Assembly: GCA_009694195.1 (NCBI GenBank)
Contig: SHVQ01000002.1
Coordinates: 1-64,000, forward strand
Origin: Rhodospirillales bacterium
GTDB lineage: Bacteria; Pseudomonadota; Alphaproteobacteria; Rhodospirillales; SHVQ01
Length of the DNA stretch: 64,000 bases
Direction of reading: 5' to 3'
The translations under genes were made by a program, and so were the position numbers. Positions 1 to 9,169 of this stretch are shown piece by piece (position 1 is the first letter of the stretch; each line of letters opens with the position of its first letter). The notes below the pieces were generated by a model. That model had not been told where the DNA came from, did not search any database, and saw only the letters and a program-made list of their open reading frames with translations.

Positions 1-25
1 CTGTCGAACAGAATCTTCAAATCCC

Positions 26-487
26 ATGACGACATCGTCGACCATTGCTGCGACGCATGGAACAAGCTCATCGATCAGCCCTGGCGCATCATGTCCATCG
101 GAATGCGAGAATGGGCATATAGGTCATGATCAATGCAGGTTGGTATTAGAACTGGAGTATCGCGTGATACAGGCGAGCGTGGCATCAGAAGGCGAGATGC
201 CGCCGATCGACCCGCTTCCCGATGCTTCCCTTGAGGTGATCCAATTTGTTCTTCAGGAACGCCTCTATTCCAATAACGGTGAATGGCCCGACGATGGATG
301 GCGGCTTCGCACCTACTGGTTCGTCCCGAAAGAGGCTGTCTGGCACTTTCTCTTCGAAAGAGATCAGGAGGACGACGTGGTCCCGTTCTGGGAACCTCCC
401 GCCTGCGAGTGGGCTCCCGAGGGAATTCGTGAGCTTTGCGAGGCCAATATAAATGCTCCGTACGGCGGCCCCTTCGTCAATCCCTGA
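26..487 (+). CDS. hypothetical protein, possibly 5'-truncated by the window edge
   Basis: No family recognised. The frame is open to the left edge of the window, so the real start may lie upstream; internal ATG and GTG codons (for example the Met at residue 58) are alternatives. The first ~55 residues are Ser/Thr-rich and look non-conserved. The rest is rich in Trp, Pro and acidic residues (WPDDGW, WFVPKEAVWHF, EPPACEW), typical of a small globular protein. No signal peptide or membrane segment is visible. It converges on the M23 peptidase gene, overlapping its 3' end by 11 bases. A weaker open frame exists on the other strand, but the plus-strand residue composition is more protein-like. Confidence 0.45.
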   Translation: MTTSSTIAATHGTSSSISPGASCPSECENGHIGHDQCRLVLELEYRVIQASVASEGEMPPIDPLPDASLEVIQFVLQERLYSNNGEWPDDGWRLRTYWFVPKEAVWHFLFERDQEDDVVPFWEPPACEWAPEGIRELCEANINAPYGGPFVNP

Positions 488-1490
488 CACTCCACTGCTT
501 TAACCAGGGTTCCGGGTCCACCGGCGTTCCCCGACCCGGCCCCTGCCTAACCTCGAAGTGCGTGTGGTTAACTATCCTCGGGTCGACCGCTTTCCAATTC
601 TGGACGGCTCCAATCGGGTCGCCCGCCCGCACCTTGTCGCCCGCCGAGAATAGGCGGTTCCCATGAGGGTCTTCAGGTGCGACATAAAGGAAGCCAAACC
701 GGCGTCCATCCTCGGTTTTGATCCAGACGGATTCGAATTTCCCGGCATGCGGGTGTGGCTTGGTTTTATCATTCGGGTCCGTTCTGTGCTTGTACGGGTC
801 GCCGATCATCTCTATCGTCCCGTTCACCGGACTCTGGATCGGTGTGCCGGGTGCAGCATCCAAATCCACTCCCTCGTGCAGGCCGAGCGGATTTTTCTCT
901 CGGTTCGCTTCGAAGCGCCCACTTTTTCTTATCTTGAAAGTGTCGATCGGGCTCACGGTCTGCCCGGGGTCGCTGGTGGGCTTCGGGGTCTCTGACTTTT
1001 TCGTTGGCTCCTTCCGCTGCGCCAGCTCCGGATTCGGAATGTCATCAGCGACCCGATATTCGAAATTTTCCGACTTCGCCGTTTTGACTTTCTCCCGAAT
1101 CTTGGCTTCGGTCTCGCCGTCCGGGCGCATCCAGCCGTCCTGCTGGAGGCCATGGTCCTTCTGGAACTTGTAGATCGCCTGGGTGAGCGGGCGGTCGATG
1201 ATGTTCGTCGGGTCGGCCGCGAGATGGCCGGGATAATACTTGAGCGCGCCCAGAGCTTGCTTTGACTTGAGCACGTCCCCGGGCGGATTCTCCAAGCCGT
1301 TGCCGACGCGGCCCGAGAGGGAGAAGCCGTCGGGCATCGGGATGCCGGCGTCCGTCGAACCTGATACGAGGTTGCGCATCGCGTGCTCGGTCTCGCCGCC
1401 CGGCTCCATCACGCCGTCGACCGCGAGGCCGTTGTCGTTCTGGAACCGCTGGATGCCTTCGAAGAGAGGCCGGTCGGGATAGGGCGTCAT
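477..1490 (-). CDS. M23 family peptidoglycan endopeptidase with two peptidoglycan-binding repeats (intact 3' part of an interrupted gene)
   Basis: Predicted zinc metallo-endopeptidase acting on cell-wall cross-links. From Met1490 there are two PG_binding_1-like repeats (residues ~1-40 and ~95-135, each with an FQ..(N/H)GL..DG core), a Pro/Lys-rich linker and a C-terminal LytM/M23 domain (~185-335) with HEGVD (H205, D209) and the HTH motif (H309, H311), so all zinc ligands are present. The natural start is probably upstream at 1610: that ATG has an AGGAG Shine-Dalgarno 8 bases away and is in frame, and the intervening 40 codons complete the first binding repeat. A TAA at 1524-1526 (codon 29) interrupts it. 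No signal peptide is visible. What is expressed is therefore unclear: a re-initiated shorter protein, a readthrough product, or nothing. Confidence 0.8.
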   Translation of the reverse strand: MTPYPDRPLFEGIQRFQNDNGLAVDGVMEPGGETEHAMRNLVSGSTDAGIPMPDGFSLSGRVGNGLENPPGDVLKSKQALGALKYYPGHLAADPTNIIDRPLTQAIYKFQKDHGLQQDGWMRPDGETEAKIREKVKTAKSENFEYRVADDIPNPELAQRKEPTKKSETPKPTSDPGQTVSPIDTFKIRKSGRFEANREKNPLGLHEGVDLDAAPGTPIQSPVNGTIEMIGDPYKHRTDPNDKTKPHPHAGKFESVWIKTEDGRRFGFLYVAPEDPHGNRLFSAGDKVRAGDPIGAVQNWKAVDPRIVNHTHFEVRQGPGRGTPVDPEPWLKQWSVRD

Positions 1491-1610
1491 GCCGTAGGAA
1501 GGCTCCTCGTAATAGCCCTGGTCTTACAGGACATGTTTCACGGAAAGCACGTCGGCCTCGTCAACCGGACTATTGGACGCAAGCCGGGCGTTCAGCCGGA
1601 ATGGGCTCAT
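1491..1610 (-). other. in-frame 5' segment of the M23 gene, cut off by TAA at codon 29
   Basis: The ATG at 1610 is preceded by a strong ribosome binding site (AGGAG, 8-base spacing) and opens a frame in phase with the M23 peptidase gene. After 28 sense codons (beginning MSPFRLNARL) there is TAA at 1526-1524. The frame then continues with DQGYYEEPSYG into the first peptidoglycan-binding repeat. The coding-like character on both sides of the stop points to a single substitution, a sequencing error, or readthrough. Confidence 0.7.
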
Positions 1611-1794
1611 GGGGTCTTCTCCTGTGTGAGAGTTGCGCGCGCCAGCGGGCGCTCGCTCTTCCCGCACCGGGAAAGAGGATCGCGAGATCGGATCTGCGCT
1701 GACGCGAAGGGGGGGATGCGTCCGCCCAATGGGCGGGGCCTTACCACCTAAGCACAGCTGTCGATCCCGTCAAAATGCCCTTGGACAGGGACTT

Positions 1795-2601
1795 CTAAGA
1801 CTTTGATTCGGAAAGGAGAGTCAGGACGGAATCGACCGTCCGGGTGAGCCTGATGAGGTCGGGGGGCGCCGAAAGCCGGTGATCGCCCCCCTTCACGAGC
1901 TGTATCTCCACGTCCTTGCTCGTGAGCCGGTCGGCAATTTCGAGCGCGCGCTTCCAAGGGACGTCGCGGTCGTCGAGGCCGTGGATCAGGCGGACCGGAA
2001 CGTCGACGGCGATGGGCCCGCGCAAGAGTGCGTGGCGGGCGCCTTCGTCGACCAGCTTCCGCGTGATCGCGTAAGGCGCGCCCCCGTAGCAATCGGGAAT
2101 GTAGACGACGCCGTCCCGCATCATCGTCTCCCGTTGCGCGAGCGTGAGCGCGTCCGGCACGAGATCGATCGTGAAGTCGGGCGCCGCGGCCGTCCCCACC
2201 AGGCCGGCGACACGCTCGGGCCGGCGAAGCGCCAGCAGCAGCATGATCCAGCCGCCCATGCTGGACCCGACGAGCACCTGCGGGCCCTGCGTGAGCGTAT
2301 CGAGCGCGAAGAGGGCGTCGTCGGCCCAGCGGCCGATGGTGCCGTCGACGAAGGCGCCCGAGGATTGCCCGTGACCGGTGTAGTCGAACCGTAAAAAAGC
2401 GTTGCCGCGCGCACGCGCGAGCGCTTCCAGCGCAAGCGCCTTCTCGCCGGTCATGTTGGAATGGAAGCCGGTGAGAAACACGACCCCCGAAGACTTGCCA
2501 GGGGTCAGGTGGTAAGCGATAGTCGCGCCATCCGGACACGCGGCCGATTGCGGCCGCGTTTCGGTGTCCAAGCTCCCATCGCCGGCCGTCGTCACCGCCA
2601 T
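1795..2601 (-). CDS. alpha/beta hydrolase, ABHD10/acyl-protein-thioesterase-like
   Basis: A 268-residue serine hydrolase. The nucleophile elbow GSSMGG gives Ser114; the HGLDDRDVP segment supplies the acid (Asp210 or 213) and KGGDHR the catalytic His241. The HG-type oxyanion region is replaced by TGFHSN, followed by the FDYTGHGQS strand, a pattern known from the ABHD10-like subgroup (depalmitoylase/esterase). No signal peptide, so cytoplasmic. The ATG at 2601 was chosen because residues upstream of it are non-conserved in character and it leaves a 15-base gap to the divergent glycosyltransferase. The substrate cannot be read from the sequence. Confidence 0.85.
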   Translation of the reverse strand: MAVTTAGDGSLDTETRPQSAACPDGATIAYHLTPGKSSGVVFLTGFHSNMTGEKALALEALARARGNAFLRFDYTGHGQSSGAFVDGTIGRWADDALFALDTLTQGPQVLVGSSMGGWIMLLLALRRPERVAGLVGTAAAPDFTIDLVPDALTLAQRETMMRDGVVYIPDCYGGAPYAITRKLVDEGARHALLRGPIAVDVPVRLIHGLDDRDVPWKRALEIADRLTSKDVEIQLVKGGDHRLSAPPDLIRLTRTVDSVLTLLSESKS

Positions 2602-2616
2602 GACCCACCCGATTGC

Positions 2617-3822
2617 ATGAACGCAGACTTTAATACCGCGCGGCGAGAGACGAAACAACGCTCGGCCTCCGAGGGCCGTTTCGCCACCATCCTTCAGGTG
2701 CTGCCGGCGCTCGGCGGCGAGGGCGGCGTCGAGCGCGGCACCGTCGAGGTCGCGCAAGCGATCGTGGAAGCGGGCGGCCGTGCGATCGTGGCATCATCCG
2801 GCGGGCCGCAGGTGCGCGAGCTTGCCCGCGTCGGGGCCCAGCACGTGATGCTGCCGGTCGCGAGCAAGAACCCACTGGTGGTCTACAAGAACATCGAGCG
2901 GCTCGCCGAGCTGATCCAGCGCGAGCGCGTCGATATCGTGCATGCCCGCTCGCGGGCGCCCGCGTGGAGCGCCTACTACGCCGCGCGGCGCACCGGCCGC
3001 CACTTCGTCACTACTTTTCACGGAACGTATTCGCGCGAGAACTGGGTGAAACGGCGCTACAACGCCGTGATGACGCGGGGCGAGCGGGTGATCGCGATCT
3101 CCGCCTTCATCGGCGGCCATATCCGCCAGATGTACGGGGTGCCCGCCGACCGCATCCGCATCATTCCGAGGGGCGTCGATCTCGAACGCTTCGCGCCGCG
3201 CGCGGTCAAGGCCGAGCGGGTCGCGACGCTGGCGACCGCGTGGCGGCTCGTCGACGGTCTCCCGGTCGTCATGCTGCCGGCGCGGCTCACCCGCTGGAAA
3301 GGCCAGACGGTCTTCATCGACGCCATCCGCAAGCTCGCGCGCCGCGACATCCAGTGCCTGCTCGTCGGCTCCGACCAGGGCCGGAGCGAGTACCGGCGCG
3401 AGATCGAGACACTCATCGACCGCCACGACTTGGGCCCCATCGTCCGCATCGTCGACCACTGCCCGGACATGCCGGCCGCCTACATGCTCACCGACATCGC
3501 GATCTCCGCCTCGACCGATCCGGAGGCCTTCGGGCGCGTGATCGCGGAAGCCCAGGCCATGGGCCGGCCGGTCATCGCGAGCGACCACGGCGGCGCGCGC
3601 GAGACCATCGTCGAAGGGGAGACGGGCTGGCTCGTAGCGCCGAACGACGCGGACGCGCTTGCCGCCGCGATTGGCCGCGCGCTGAACTTGAGCGCCGACG
3701 CCCGCCAGCGGCTCTCCGTCCGCGCGGCCCGGCACGCGCGGGAGAATTTCTCGAAGCAGGTCATGTGCGCGAAGACCCTCGACGTTTACAACGAGGTCCT
3801 GCAGCTGAAGGCGAGGACATGA
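2617..3822 (+). CDS. glycosyltransferase family 4
   Basis: A 401-residue GT-B retaining glycosyltransferase, probably involved in lipopolysaccharide or other surface glycan assembly. The N-terminal Glyco_transf_4 domain starts with LPALGGEGGVERG (donor/acceptor loop), followed by VTTFHGTY; the C-terminal Glycos_transf_1 domain contains LPARLTRWKGQ and the nucleotide-sugar site STDPEAFGRVIAEAQAMG, carrying the E-x7-E type acidic pair. The ATG at 2617 follows directly on the divergent hydrolase gene. The 3' end overlaps the GT9 gene by 4 bases (ATGA), so the two are probably translated together and act in the same pathway. Confidence 0.88.
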   Translation: MNADFNTARRETKQRSASEGRFATILQVLPALGGEGGVERGTVEVAQAIVEAGGRAIVASSGGPQVRELARVGAQHVMLPVASKNPLVVYKNIERLAELIQRERVDIVHARSRAPAWSAYYAARRTGRHFVTTFHGTYSRENWVKRRYNAVMTRGERVIAISAFIGGHIRQMYGVPADRIRIIPRGVDLERFAPRAVKAERVATLATAWRLVDGLPVVMLPARLTRWKGQTVFIDAIRKLARRDIQCLLVGSDQGRSEYRREIETLIDRHDLGPIVRIVDHCPDMPAAYMLTDIAISASTDPEAFGRVIAEAQAMGRPVIASDHGGARETIVEGETGWLVAPNDADALAAAIGRALNLSADARQRLSVRAARHARENFSKQVMCAKTLDVYNEVLQLKART

Positions 3823-4748
3823 CCGGCGCGGGAGGCGCGGGTCCGATCCTCGTCATCAAGCTCGGCGCGCTTGGCGATTTCATCCAGGCCCTCGGGCCGT
3901 TCCAGGCGATCCGCCGCCACCACGCACGCGCGCCGGTCACGCTGCTCACCACCGAGCCGTTCGCCGACGTCGCGCGGGCGAGCCCCTATTTCGACGATGT
4001 CTGGCCGGTCGGGCGGCCCAGAACGCCGGGCGCGTGGCTCCAGTTGCGCCGGCTCCTCCGGGACGCCCGGTTCACGCGCGTCTACGACCTCCAGACCTCC
4101 GACCGCAGCGCGTTCTACTTCCGCCTCTTTTGGCCGGGGGCCTATCCCGAATGGTCGGGGATCGCACGCGGCTGCTCGCACCCGCACGCGAACCCCGGGC
4201 GCGACTTCATGCACACGATCGAGCGCCAGGCGGAGCAGCTCAGGATGGCCGGCATCGACGACGTTCCCGCGCCGGACCTCTCGTGGATCACGACGGACGC
4301 CCAGCGCTTTCGATTGCTCGACCGTTTCGCGCTCGTCGCTCCCGGCGGCGCCGCGCACCGGCCGGAAAAGCGATGGCCGCAGGCGCGTTACGCCGCCCTC
4401 ATGAAACGGTTGCTGGAAAAGAACGTCACTCCGGTGCTGATCGGCGGGTCGGAGGAACGCGCGTTGCTGCGCGACCTCACGAAAGCGGTGCCGGCCGCTA
4501 TCGACCTCGGCGGGCAGACCTCGATCACCGATCTCGTGGCGCTCGCCCGCCGGGCGCGCGGCGCAGTCGGCAACGACACGGGGCCCATGCACGCCCTCGC
4601 GGCCGCCGGCTGCCCGACCGTCGTCCTCTATTCGTCGGCCTCGGACCCGGCACTGTGCGCCCAGCGGGGGCCGAAGGTGACGATCCTCCGTAAAGATCGT
4701 CTCGCCGATCTCGCGATCAAAGAGGTCGAAGCGGCGCTGGGGCTGTGA
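3819..4748 (+). CDS. glycosyltransferase family 9 (ADP-heptose:LPS heptosyltransferase-like)
   Basis: A 309-residue GT-B enzyme. The N-terminal IKLGALGDFIQALG motif and the C-terminal VGNDTGPMHALAAAGCPTVVLYS motif are the two signatures of GT9 heptosyltransferases, which add L-glycero-D-manno-heptose to the LPS inner core. The middle holds APGGAAHRPEKRWP, the donor-phosphate loop. Start ATG overlaps the GT4 stop by 4 bases. Cytoplasmic; no membrane segment. Whether it is a WaaC/WaaF enzyme or another GT9 transferase cannot be decided here. Confidence 0.87.
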   Translation: MTGAGGAGPILVIKLGALGDFIQALGPFQAIRRHHARAPVTLLTTEPFADVARASPYFDDVWPVGRPRTPGAWLQLRRLLRDARFTRVYDLQTSDRSAFYFRLFWPGAYPEWSGIARGCSHPHANPGRDFMHTIERQAEQLRMAGIDDVPAPDLSWITTDAQRFRLLDRFALVAPGGAAHRPEKRWPQARYAALMKRLLEKNVTPVLIGGSEERALLRDLTKAVPAAIDLGGQTSITDLVALARRARGAVGNDTGPMHALAAAGCPTVVLYSSASDPALCAQRGPKVTILRKDRLADLAIKEVEAALGL

Positions 4749-4817
4749 GTGGGTAGCGTCGCAGCATGGATGAGGATAATTTCACCAGGGGAGGCATCAT
4801 CGTGACGGGAGGAAACA

Positions 4818-5627
4818 ATGAGATTGCTGAAGCTCCTGAGCGCCTGCATCGCGTTGACTCTCGGGATTCACGATGCGCGCGCGGATGATGCGGCGATGAA
4901 AAAAGAACTGACCCCGACCGGCAAGCTAAGAATGGCCGTCCCGGTCGGACCCTCGGCCGGCGTGACATTCGCCACGAAGAACGCGGCGACCGGCCAATAC
5001 CGCGGTGTGAGCATTGAGCTTGGCAAGGGCCTTGCCGCAAAGCTCGGCGTGCCGATCGAATTCGTCGACTATCCCAATTCCGGCGATGTGGTGGCCGCGG
5101 CGGACAGCGGCGCCTGGGACGTCGCCTTCGTGCCGGTCGACGCGGAACGCAGGAAGGCGCTGGCGTTCGCCGGTTCCTACGTCCTCTCGCAAAGTACCTA
5201 TCTCGTGGCGCCGGGATCGACGATCCAGACGGTTGCCGATGTCAACCGCGCGGGCGTGCGCATCGTCGGGGTCAAGGATACGGCGACGATTCGCGCCTCC
5301 GCCCAAGCCTCGCCGAACGCGACCCATACGGCGGTGTCGGGACCAGCCGAAGCCGCCGAAGCGATGCGCGAGGGCAAGGCCGACGCGATCGCGCTCGGGC
5401 GGGAGTCGCTTATTTCGCTCGCTCCCTCGCTTCCCGGGTCGCGCATCCTCGAGGGCGCGTTCCTCAGTAACTCCGTTGCGGCCGCCGTGCCCAAGGGCAA
5501 GCCGGCGGCGCTGGCCTACGTGCGCACATTCATCGACGAGGCCAAGGCGTCGGGACTGGTGCGCCGCGCGCTCGACGATCTCGGGTTGAAGACCACGTCG
5601 GTTGCGCCGGCCGGGATGGAGCCGTAG
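4818..5627 (+). CDS. periplasmic solute-binding protein, family 3 (amino-acid ABC transporter type)
   Basis: A 269-residue secreted protein: cleavable signal peptide ([22 protein letters not shown], cut after ~22), then a two-lobed SBP_bac_3 domain with [32 protein letters not shown] and [13 protein letters not shown], the usual ligand-lobe motifs. Such proteins normally serve an ABC permease and ATPase, but none lies next to it; stand-alone members may share a transporter or act as sensors. It sits between the GT9 gene (70-base gap) and thrS. Confidence 0.85.
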   Translation: MRLLKLLSACIALTLGIHDARADDAAMKKELTPTGKLRMAVPVGPSAGVTFATKNAATGQYRGVSIELGKGLAAKLGVPIEFVDYPNSGDVVAAADSGAWDVAFVPVDAERRKALAFAGSYVLSQSTYLVAPGSTIQTVADVNRAGVRIVGVKDTATIRASAQASPNATHTAVSGPAEAAEAMREGKADAIALGRESLISLAPSLPGSRILEGAFLSNSVAAAVPKGKPAALAYVRTFIDEAKASGLVRRALDDLGLKTTSVAPAGMEP

Positions 5628-5733
5628 ACGCGCTCCATCCCTGGGTTTCCGCGGTTTCTTGACAGCCCCCGGAATCCTTCTAAAGTCCGCACCGCTTTAT
5701 CCCAAAGCTGGCGTTTCCAGCGAAGATAGCCCG

Positions 5734-7656
5734 ATGGTTCAAATCACGCTTCCCGACGGCAGCGTCCGCCCCTTCGAGCGGCCCCCGAGCGGCGCCGAGA
5801 TCGCGGCCGCGATCGGCCCGGGGCTCGCCAAGGCAGCGCTCGCCATCCGCGTAGACGGCAAGATCAAGGACCTGGCCACGGTGATCGAGCGCGACGCGAA
5901 AATCGCCATCGTCACGCCGAAGGACAAGGACGGCCTCGACCTCATTCGCCACGACGCCGCCCACGTGATGGCGGAAGCCGTGAAGGAGCTGTTCCCGGAG
6001 ACCCAGGTGACGATCGGCCCGGTGATCGAGAACGGCTTCTATTACGATTTCGCGCGGCCGACGCCGTTCGTGCCCGAGGATATCGAGAAGATCGAAGCCC
6101 GGATGCACGAGATCGTCAAGCGCGACGAGCCGCTGAAGCGCGAGGTCTGGCAGCGCGACAAGGCGGTCGGCTTCTTCGATTCCATCGGCGAGAAGTACAA
6201 GGCCGAGCTCATCCACTCGTTCCCGGCAGGCGAGGACATTTCGCTCTACCGGCAGGGGGAATTCATCGACCTCTGCCGCGGGCCGCATCTGCCGTCCACC
6301 GGCAAGCTCGGCCACGCGTTCAAGCTGATGAAGCTCGCGGGCGCCTACTGGCGCGGCGATTCCAGGAACGAAATGCTCCAGCGCATCTACGGCACCGCCT
6401 GGGCCGACGAAAAGCAGCTCAAGGCCTATCTCACCATGCTGGAGGAAGCCGAAAAGCGCGACCACCGCCGGCTCGGGCGCGAGATGGGCCTCTTCCATCT
6501 GCAGGACATCGCGCCCGGCGCGGTCTTCTGGCACCCGAAGGGCTGGACCCTCTACCGCACGGCGCTGGAGTACATGCGCCGGCGGCTAGAAGGCGCGGGC
6601 TACGTCGAAGTGAACACGCCGCAACTCCTCGACCGCTCGCTTTGGGAAGCCTCCGGCCACTGGGAGAAATTCCGCCAGGCCATGTTCACCTCGGAAGCCG
6701 AGGAGAAGGTGCTGGCGATCAAGCCGATGAACTGCCCGTGTCACGTGCAGATCTTCCGCCAGGGGATCACCAGCTACCGGCAGCTTCCGATCCGCATGGC
6801 CGAGTTCGGCGCCTGCCACCGGAACGAGCCGTCGGGAGCGCTGCATGGCCTCATGCGCGTCCGCGCCTTCACCCAGGACGACGCCCACATCTTCTGCACG
6901 GAGGCCCAGATCCCGGAGGAGACGAAGGCGTTTTGCGACCTTTTGATGGGCGTTTACCGCGATTTCGGCTTCACCGACGTGGTGGTGAAGTTCTCCGACC
7001 GGCCTGCGTTACGCGCGGGCGCCGACGAGACCTGGGACAAGGCGGAAAAGGCGTTGAAGGACGCGACCCAGGCGGCCGGGCTGGAGACCATCCTCAACCC
7101 CGGCGAAGGCGCGTTCTACGGGCCCAAGCTCGAATTCGTGCTGCGCGACACGATCGGCCGCGAGTGGCAGTGCGGGACCCTGCAGGTGGATTTCGTGCTG
7201 CCCGAGCGGCTCGACGCGAACTACGTCGGCGAGGACGGGAACAAGCATCGCCCGGTGATGCTGCATCGGGCAATCCTCGGCTCCTTCGAGCGCTTCATCG
7301 GCATCCTGATCGAGCACTATGCGGGGAAGCTTCCCCTCTGGCTCGCGCCCGAGCAGGCGGTCGTCGCCACGATCACCGACAAGGCGGCCGGCTACGCGAA
7401 GACCGTGGCGGCGGCCCTCAAAGAGGCCGGCATCCGCACCGTGCTCGATCTCCGCAACGAGAAGATCGACTACAAGATCCGCGAGCACAGCGTCGCCAAG
7501 CTGCCGCTGATCCTGGTGGTCGGCGCCCGCGAGGCCGAGGAGAAGTCAGTCGCTTTGCGGCGCTTGGGCGGAAAAGCCCAAGAAATTCTTGCGCTTGGCG
7601 ACGCAGTCGCTAGACTGAAAGAGGAGGCGGCCGGACCCCGGTCCGGCGCGGCGTGA
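5734..7656 (+). CDS. thrS: threonyl-tRNA synthetase
   Basis: A 640-residue class II aminoacyl-tRNA synthetase charging tRNA-Thr. The N-terminal TGS domain spans ~1-62; the editing domain starts with HDAAH (H73, H77), which hydrolyses Ser-tRNA-Thr. The catalytic core has MNCPCH (Cys334 zinc ligand), the motif 2 region [11 protein letters not shown], and a motif 3 region near [16 protein letters not shown]. The C-terminal anticodon-binding domain begins [10 protein letters not shown]. The ATG at 5734 matches the usual MVQITLPDG start; an in-frame upstream extension to 5602 has no domain support. It heads the translation cluster with infC. Confidence 0.98.
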   Translation: MVQITLPDGSVRPFERPPSGAEIAAAIGPGLAKAALAIRVDGKIKDLATVIERDAKIAIVTPKDKDGLDLIRHDAAHVMAEAVKELFPETQVTIGPVIENGFYYDFARPTPFVPEDIEKIEARMHEIVKRDEPLKREVWQRDKAVGFFDSIGEKYKAELIHSFPAGEDISLYRQGEFIDLCRGPHLPSTGKLGHAFKLMKLAGAYWRGDSRNEMLQRIYGTAWADEKQLKAYLTMLEEAEKRDHRRLGREMGLFHLQDIAPGAVFWHPKGWTLYRTALEYMRRRLEGAGYVEVNTPQLLDRSLWEASGHWEKFRQAMFTSEAEEKVLAIKPMNCPCHVQIFRQGITSYRQLPIRMAEFGACHRNEPSGALHGLMRVRAFTQDDAHIFCTEAQIPEETKAFCDLLMGVYRDFGFTDVVVKFSDRPALRAGADETWDKAEKALKDATQAAGLETILNPGEGAFYGPKLEFVLRDTIGREWQCGTLQVDFVLPERLDANYVGEDGNKHRPVMLHRAILGSFERFIGILIEHYAGKLPLWLAPEQAVVATITDKAAGYAKTVAAALKEAGIRTVLDLRNEKIDYKIREHSVAKLPLILVVGAREAEEKSVALRRLGGKAQEILALGDAVARLKEEAAGPRSGAA

Positions 7657-7742
7657 GGCGAAGGGGGTTTGCTTCGCGCGTCTCCGGAGTGCCGCCCGTT
7701 GGGGGCGCTTCGCCGCGAGAACAGCACTGAGGAGGTGCACGT

Positions 7743-8279
7743 ATTCTGAAACGACCCAATGCCCAGGCGCCGGGCCGCGACGGCCCGCGCATCAACGACC
7801 AGATCGACAACGCGACAGTTCGCCTTGTCGACGCCGCCGGCGAGATGGCCGGAGTCGTTCCCATCCGAGAAGCATTGCAGATGGCCGTCGACGCGGGGCT
7901 CGACTTGGTCGAGGTCTCTCCGAGCGCCGACCCGCCCGTCTGCAAGATTCTCGATTACGGGAAATTCAAGTATGAGGCGCAGAAGCGGGCCAACGAGGCG
8001 CGCAAGAAGCAGAAGGTCATCGCCGTCAAAGAGATCAAGATGCGGCCCGGCATCGACGAGCACGACTACCAGGTGAAGATGCGGAGCGTGCGCCGGTTTC
8101 TCGATGACGGCGACAAGGTGAAGATGACCATCCGGTTCCGCGGCCGCGAGATGGCGCACATGGAGCTCGGGACGAAGGTGCTGGACCGCATCCGAGCGGA
8201 CGTGGACGGCGTCGCCAAGGTCGAGCAATACCCGCGGACCGAAGGCCGGATGATGACGATGGTGATCGCGCCGAAATAG
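7743..8279 (+). CDS. infC: translation initiation factor IF-3, ATT start codon
   Basis: 178 residues; proofreads start-codon selection and prevents premature 30S-50S joining. The start is taken as ATT at 7743: an excellent Shine-Dalgarno GAGGAGG (7729-7735) lies 7 bases upstream, and the resulting N-terminus ([20 protein letters not shown]) carries the IF-3 N-domain motif that a later ATG (7845) would delete. The N-domain holds [14 protein letters not shown], then the linker [11 protein letters not shown], then the C-domain [14 protein letters not shown]. Non-canonical AUU-type starts are the known basis of infC autoregulation, because IF-3 discriminates against its own start codon. Confidence 0.95.
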   Translation: MLKRPNAQAPGRDGPRINDQIDNATVRLVDAAGEMAGVVPIREALQMAVDAGLDLVEVSPSADPPVCKILDYGKFKYEAQKRANEARKKQKVIAVKEIKMRPGIDEHDYQVKMRSVRRFLDDGDKVKMTIRFRGREMAHMELGTKVLDRIRADVDGVAKVEQYPRTEGRMMTMVIAPK

Positions 8280-8369
8280 GCGCGGCCGGCGGCCTGCCGT
8301 CCCGCCTCCTCCGTGCCCCCCGCCCCGGCCCCGTCCGGCGGCGGAGACGCTTGAAATCGGCTGGCCGCC

Positions 8370-8397
8370 TTGCATTTGCGAGGTCGCCCCGTTATAA
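8370..8397 (+). promoter_or_regulatory. candidate sigma-70-type promoter for rpmI-rplT
   Basis: TTGCAT at 8370-8375 and TTATAA at 8392-8397 are separated by 16 bases, close to the housekeeping consensus, about 95 bases upstream of rpmI. The leader contains an imperfect hairpin (arms 8427-8435 and 8448-8455, one bulge) just before the ribosome binding site. L20 represses rpmI-rplT translation through leader structures in other bacteria, so this hairpin is a candidate target; that link is inference. Confidence 0.45.
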
Positions 8398-8491
8398 CCC
8401 TGCCTCCTTTGGTGCAAGACACAGGTGGTTCGGGCCCTCACGGGCATGCCCGACCGCTGCATAAACTTCGAACTCGGAAAGGAACGATGAA

Positions 8492-8689
8492 ATGCCCAAA
8501 ATGAAGACCAAATCCGGCGCCAAGAAGCGTTTCCGCTTCACCGCCTCCGGCAAAGTACGGGCGAACGTGGCGCGCAAGCGCCACGGCATGAGCAAGCGCC
8601 CGCAGCAGATGAAGCGGAAGTCCCGCGGCACGTTCATTCTGGCCGACGGCGACGCCCGCCTCGTCAAAAAATACATGCCGTACGGCTAG
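8492..8689 (+). CDS. rpmI: 50S ribosomal protein L35
   Basis: 65 residues, strongly basic ([34 protein letters not shown]), the full normal length of L35. GGAAAGGA lies just upstream of the ATG. Located between infC and rplT as in most bacteria. Terminates with TAG, which shows that TAG is a functional stop in this genome. Confidence 0.97.
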   Translation: MPKMKTKSGAKKRFRFTASGKVRANVARKRHGMSKRPQQMKRKSRGTFILADGDARLVKKYMPYG

Positions 8690-8704
8690 AGGGGGAGAGC
8701 GCAC

Positions 8705-9070
8705 ATGGCACGAGTCAAACGCGGCGTCACGACGCACGCCCGCCACAAGAAAGTCCTGAAGGCCGCGCGCGGCTACCGGGGCCGCAACAAGAACGTCTTC
8801 CGGGTCGCGATCGAGAAGGTCGAGAAGGCCGGGCAATATGCCTACCGCGACCGCCGCGTCCGCAAGCGCACGTTCCGCGCCCTCTGGATCCAGCGGATCA
8901 ACGCAGGCGCCCGCGAGCACGGCCTCACCTATTCCAGGTTCATCAGCGGACTCCTGAAGGCCGGGATCGAAATGGACCGCAAGGTGATCTCCGACCTCGC
9001 GGTCAGGGAGCCCGAGGCATTCAAGGCCTTGGTCGAGAAAGCCCGGGCCGCGCTCGGCACGACCGCCTGA
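8705..9070 (+). CDS. rplT: 50S ribosomal protein L20
   Basis: 121 residues. The N-terminal basic helix that binds 23S rRNA ([29 protein letters not shown]) and the C-terminal globular part ([20 protein letters not shown]) are complete. The start is 15 bases after the rpmI stop, with GGGGGAGAG as ribosome binding site. Essential for early 50S assembly and, in other species, a repressor of its own operon. Confidence 0.98.
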   Translation: MARVKRGVTTHARHKKVLKAARGYRGRNKNVFRVAIEKVEKAGQYAYRDRRVRKRTFRALWIQRINAGAREHGLTYSRFISGLLKAGIEMDRKVISDLAVREPEAFKALVEKARAALGTTA

Positions 9071-9169
9071 ATTCCTAGGCGGCTCTCCGGACCCTGAGAC
9101 GAGGCTTACGCGGCCAGGCGCGGTAAAGCCCGCAAGCCGTCGTTTCGCCGCACTCAGAAGAGACCGAAC

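Noticed and set aside
185-490. 101-residue frame on the minus strand opposite the first gene
   Set aside because: The plus-strand frame has more protein-like Trp/Pro/acidic patterning; the call remains uncertain.
5628-5733. T-box or attenuator upstream of thrS
   Set aside because: No T-box core or terminator-like hairpin with a U-run was seen, and T-boxes are not expected in alphaproteobacteria.
8277-8689. Global reassignment of TAG as a sense codon to explain the interrupted EAL-like genes
   Set aside because: infC and rpmI end with TAG at the normal protein length, so TAG is read as stop here.
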